Shown: piece by piece, positions 62,633 to 64,000 of the stretch | How the letters are laid out: each line of letters opens with the position of its first letter | Position numbering within the stretch: the first letter of the stretch is position 1 | Assembly: GCA_002292265.1 (NCBI GenBank) | Contig: DBBQ01000059.1 | Span: 1-64,000 of the forward strand | Length of the DNA: 64,000 nt | From: Flavobacteriaceae bacterium UBA980 | GTDB taxonomy: Bacteria; Bacteroidota; Bacteroidia; Flavobacteriales; Flavobacteriaceae | Direction of reading: 5' to 3' | Translations under genes and position numbers: made by a program | The notes under the pieces: model-generated | What the model saw: only the letters and a program-made list of their open reading frames with translations | What the model was told of the DNA's origin: nothing | The model's database searches: none

Positions 62633-64000
62633 TTACCCCTTTATTTTATTTTGAACCTGTTGTGGTAAAACCTTAAATCCCATATTGTAAAGGGTAAATC
62701 CAAAGATATCTGCATACTGTTCAATTGTTTTTGAAACAGGAGTCCCTGCTCCGTGACCTGCATTGGTCTCAATACGAATCAGTACGGGATTTGTCCCCTC
62801 TTGTTTGTCTTGTAGTTCTGCAGCAAACTTAAATGAATGTGCAGGCACCACACGGTCGTCGTGATCTCCTGTAGTAACTAAAGTAGCAGGATAAATAGTT
62901 CCAGCTTTAACATTATGGACCGGGGAGTAGCCTTTTAGGTATTCAAACATTTCTTTGGAATCATCAGCAGTTCCATAATCATAGGCCCACCCTGCGCCTG
63001 CAGTAAACTTGTGGTAGCGGATCATATCCAATACCCCTACAGCGGGAAGCGCCACTTTCATCAGTTCAGGACGTTGTGTCATGGTGGCACCTACCAATAA
63101 GCCTCCGTTAGATCCTCCTCTAATGGCAAGAAATTCAGGGCTGGTGATGTTGTTTTCAATCAAATATTCAGCTGCCGCAATAAAATCGTCAAAAACATTT
63201 TGTTTTTGCTGTTGGGTTCCCGCATCGTGCCAAGCTTTTCCATATTCTCCACCTCCTCTGAGGTTCGGTACCGCATAGACGCCTCCTTGCTCCATCCAAA
63301 CGGCATTGGTGATGCTAAAGGAAGGGCGTAAACTAATATTGAACCCTCCGTAACCGTAGAGAATCGTTGGGTTTTTTCCGTTGTATTCCACTCCCTTTTT
63401 ACGGGTGATGATCATAGGGACTTGAGTTCCATCCGCGGAGGTATAGAAAACCTGTTCGGAAACATAATCGTCCGGATTAAAATCGATCTCTGGTTTCCAG
63501 TAAAGCTCAGAGGTTTTGGTCTTTGGATCGTAAGAATAAAGCACTCCCGGAGAATGGTAGTTAGTAAAACTGTAGTAGAGTGTTTCCTCTTCTTTTGTCC
63601 CATTCCAACCTCTTGCAGTTCCTATACCTGGAAGCTCAATGGTTCCCATATTGTCTCCTTTGGCATTGTATTGTACTACTTGGGTGATAACATCCACGAT
63701 GTAGCGCGCAAAGAAGTATCCTCCCCCGCTACTAGGAGAAAGAACATGTTCCGTTTCGGGAATAAAATCTTTCCAATTCTTTTCTTCTGGACGCTTTGCA
63801 TTGACTCTGACTACTTTTTGATTAGGTGCATTACTGTTGGTAACAATAAAAAGTTGGTCTCCTAGGGCTTCTAGCAAATAACTATCTGTAGAATACGATT
63901 CATCTACAGGGAGCAAAGGACTATTTTCTTGGCTTAAATCTTTTAAAAAGGCCACATTTCCAGAGGTGGTTTTAGAGGCAGAAATAAACAGGTATCTGCC
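62633..64000 (-). CDS. Prolyl oligopeptidase family serine peptidase, 5' end beyond window
   Basis: The frame is open to the right edge, so the N-terminal propeller is only partly visible. The visible part ends the propeller and includes the whole alpha/beta-hydrolase domain: FYTSADGTQVPMIITRKKG, GYGGFNISLRPSFS, then IRGGSNGGLLVGATMTQRPE with the nucleophile Ser, GDHDDRVVPAHSFKFA with the Asp and NAGHGAG with the His. The S9A family cleaves after proline in short peptides. Bacteroidota members are often secreted, but the signal region is outside the window. It is followed by the GNAT gene. Confidence 0.93.
   Translation of the reverse strand, partial: GRYLFISASKTTSGNVAFLKDLSQENSPLLPVDESYSTDSYLLEALGDQLFIVTNSNAPNQKVVRVNAKRPEEKNWKDFIPETEHVLSPSSGGGYFFARYIVDVITQVVQYNAKGDNMGTIELPGIGTARGWNGTKEEETLYYSFTNYHSPGVLYSYDPKTKTSELYWKPEIDFNPDDYVSEQVFYTSADGTQVPMIITRKKGVEYNGKNPTILYGYGGFNISLRPSFSITNAVWMEQGGVYAVPNLRGGGEYGKAWHDAGTQQQKQNVFDDFIAAAEYLIENNITSPEFLAIRGGSNGGLLVGATMTQRPELMKVALPAVGVLDMIRYHKFTAGAGWAYDYGTADDSKEMFEYLKGYSPVHNVKAGTIYPATLVTTGDHDDRVVPAHSFKFAAELQDKQEGTNPVLIRIETNAGHGAGTPVSKTIEQYADIFGFTLYNMGFKVLPQQVQNKIKG

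Overview
The window reads as an ordinary chromosomal segment of a member of the Flavobacteriaceae (phylum Bacteroidota), probably marine. The evidence is the gliding-motility pair gldD and gldE in the gene order typical of the family (mutY, ssb, gldE, gldD), several SusC/BtuB-type TonB-dependent receptors, DUF4270 and DUF2490 proteins, moderate-to-low GC, and promoters of the Bacteroidota type (-7 box TAnnTTTG, often 20-60 nt upstream of the gene). Start codons generally lack a Shine-Dalgarno sequence, and about ten genes need a GTG, TTG or rarer start. I saw no tRNA, rRNA, CRISPR array, insertion sequence, prophage or integron.

Layout. 1-10.6 kb is mostly minus strand and carries peripheral functions: a truncated BNR/VPS10-like secreted protein, a secreted propeller-like protein, then (plus strand) an SGNH hydrolase lipoprotein and kynureninase, then a SET-domain protein, a secreted PHP-domain protein, a DUF2490 outer-membrane protein, an acyl-CoA thioesterase, a secreted M20 amidohydrolase and an EamA exporter. 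10.6-17.2 kb is a core block: a heavy-metal-binding lipoprotein, gldD-gldE-ssb-mutY leftward, then HU, a 29-residue basic COX24-like protein, RNase G and recX rightward. 17.2-24.1 kb runs leftward: a large TonB receptor, atpD-atpC, and a BtuB-like receptor interrupted by one TAG codon just after its signal peptide. 24.3-30.5 kb has an acyltransferase, a YpdA-like reductase and a GntP permease, opposed by a DUF4270 lipoprotein and an orphan glycogen-synthase-like half protein. 30.6-38.7 kb is rightward: panC-panD-flippase-radA, gdhA, recO and a TonB receptor. 38.9-52.3 kb: ileS-dksA-like-lspA, a leftward folate cyclo-ligase, uvrC, DUF3108 protein, M23 lipoprotein, pgi and a TonB receptor. 52.4-55.5 kb leftward: recJ, rsmI and an unknown conserved protein. 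55.6-62.1 kb rightward: tdk-alr, asd, and the fatty-acid block yceD-rpmF-fabH-accB-accC. The end holds a GNAT acetyltransferase and a truncated prolyl oligopeptidase, both leftward.

The genes mostly supply core functions: DNA repair (mutY, recX, radA, recO, uvrC, recJ), envelope biogenesis (lspA, alr, plsC, M23, TonB receptors), fatty-acid initiation (fabH, accBC) and CoA precursor synthesis (panCD). I found no clear new defence or biosynthetic system. The points most worth a second look are the TAG interruption in the BtuB-like receptor, three consecutive hairpins in the RNase G leader, a 25-codon membrane micro-ORF and an unexplained minus-strand terminator downstream of kynU, -7 boxes that sit 3-6 nt before start codons (possible leaderless mRNAs), and the DUF4270/pseudo-glycosyltransferase pair.
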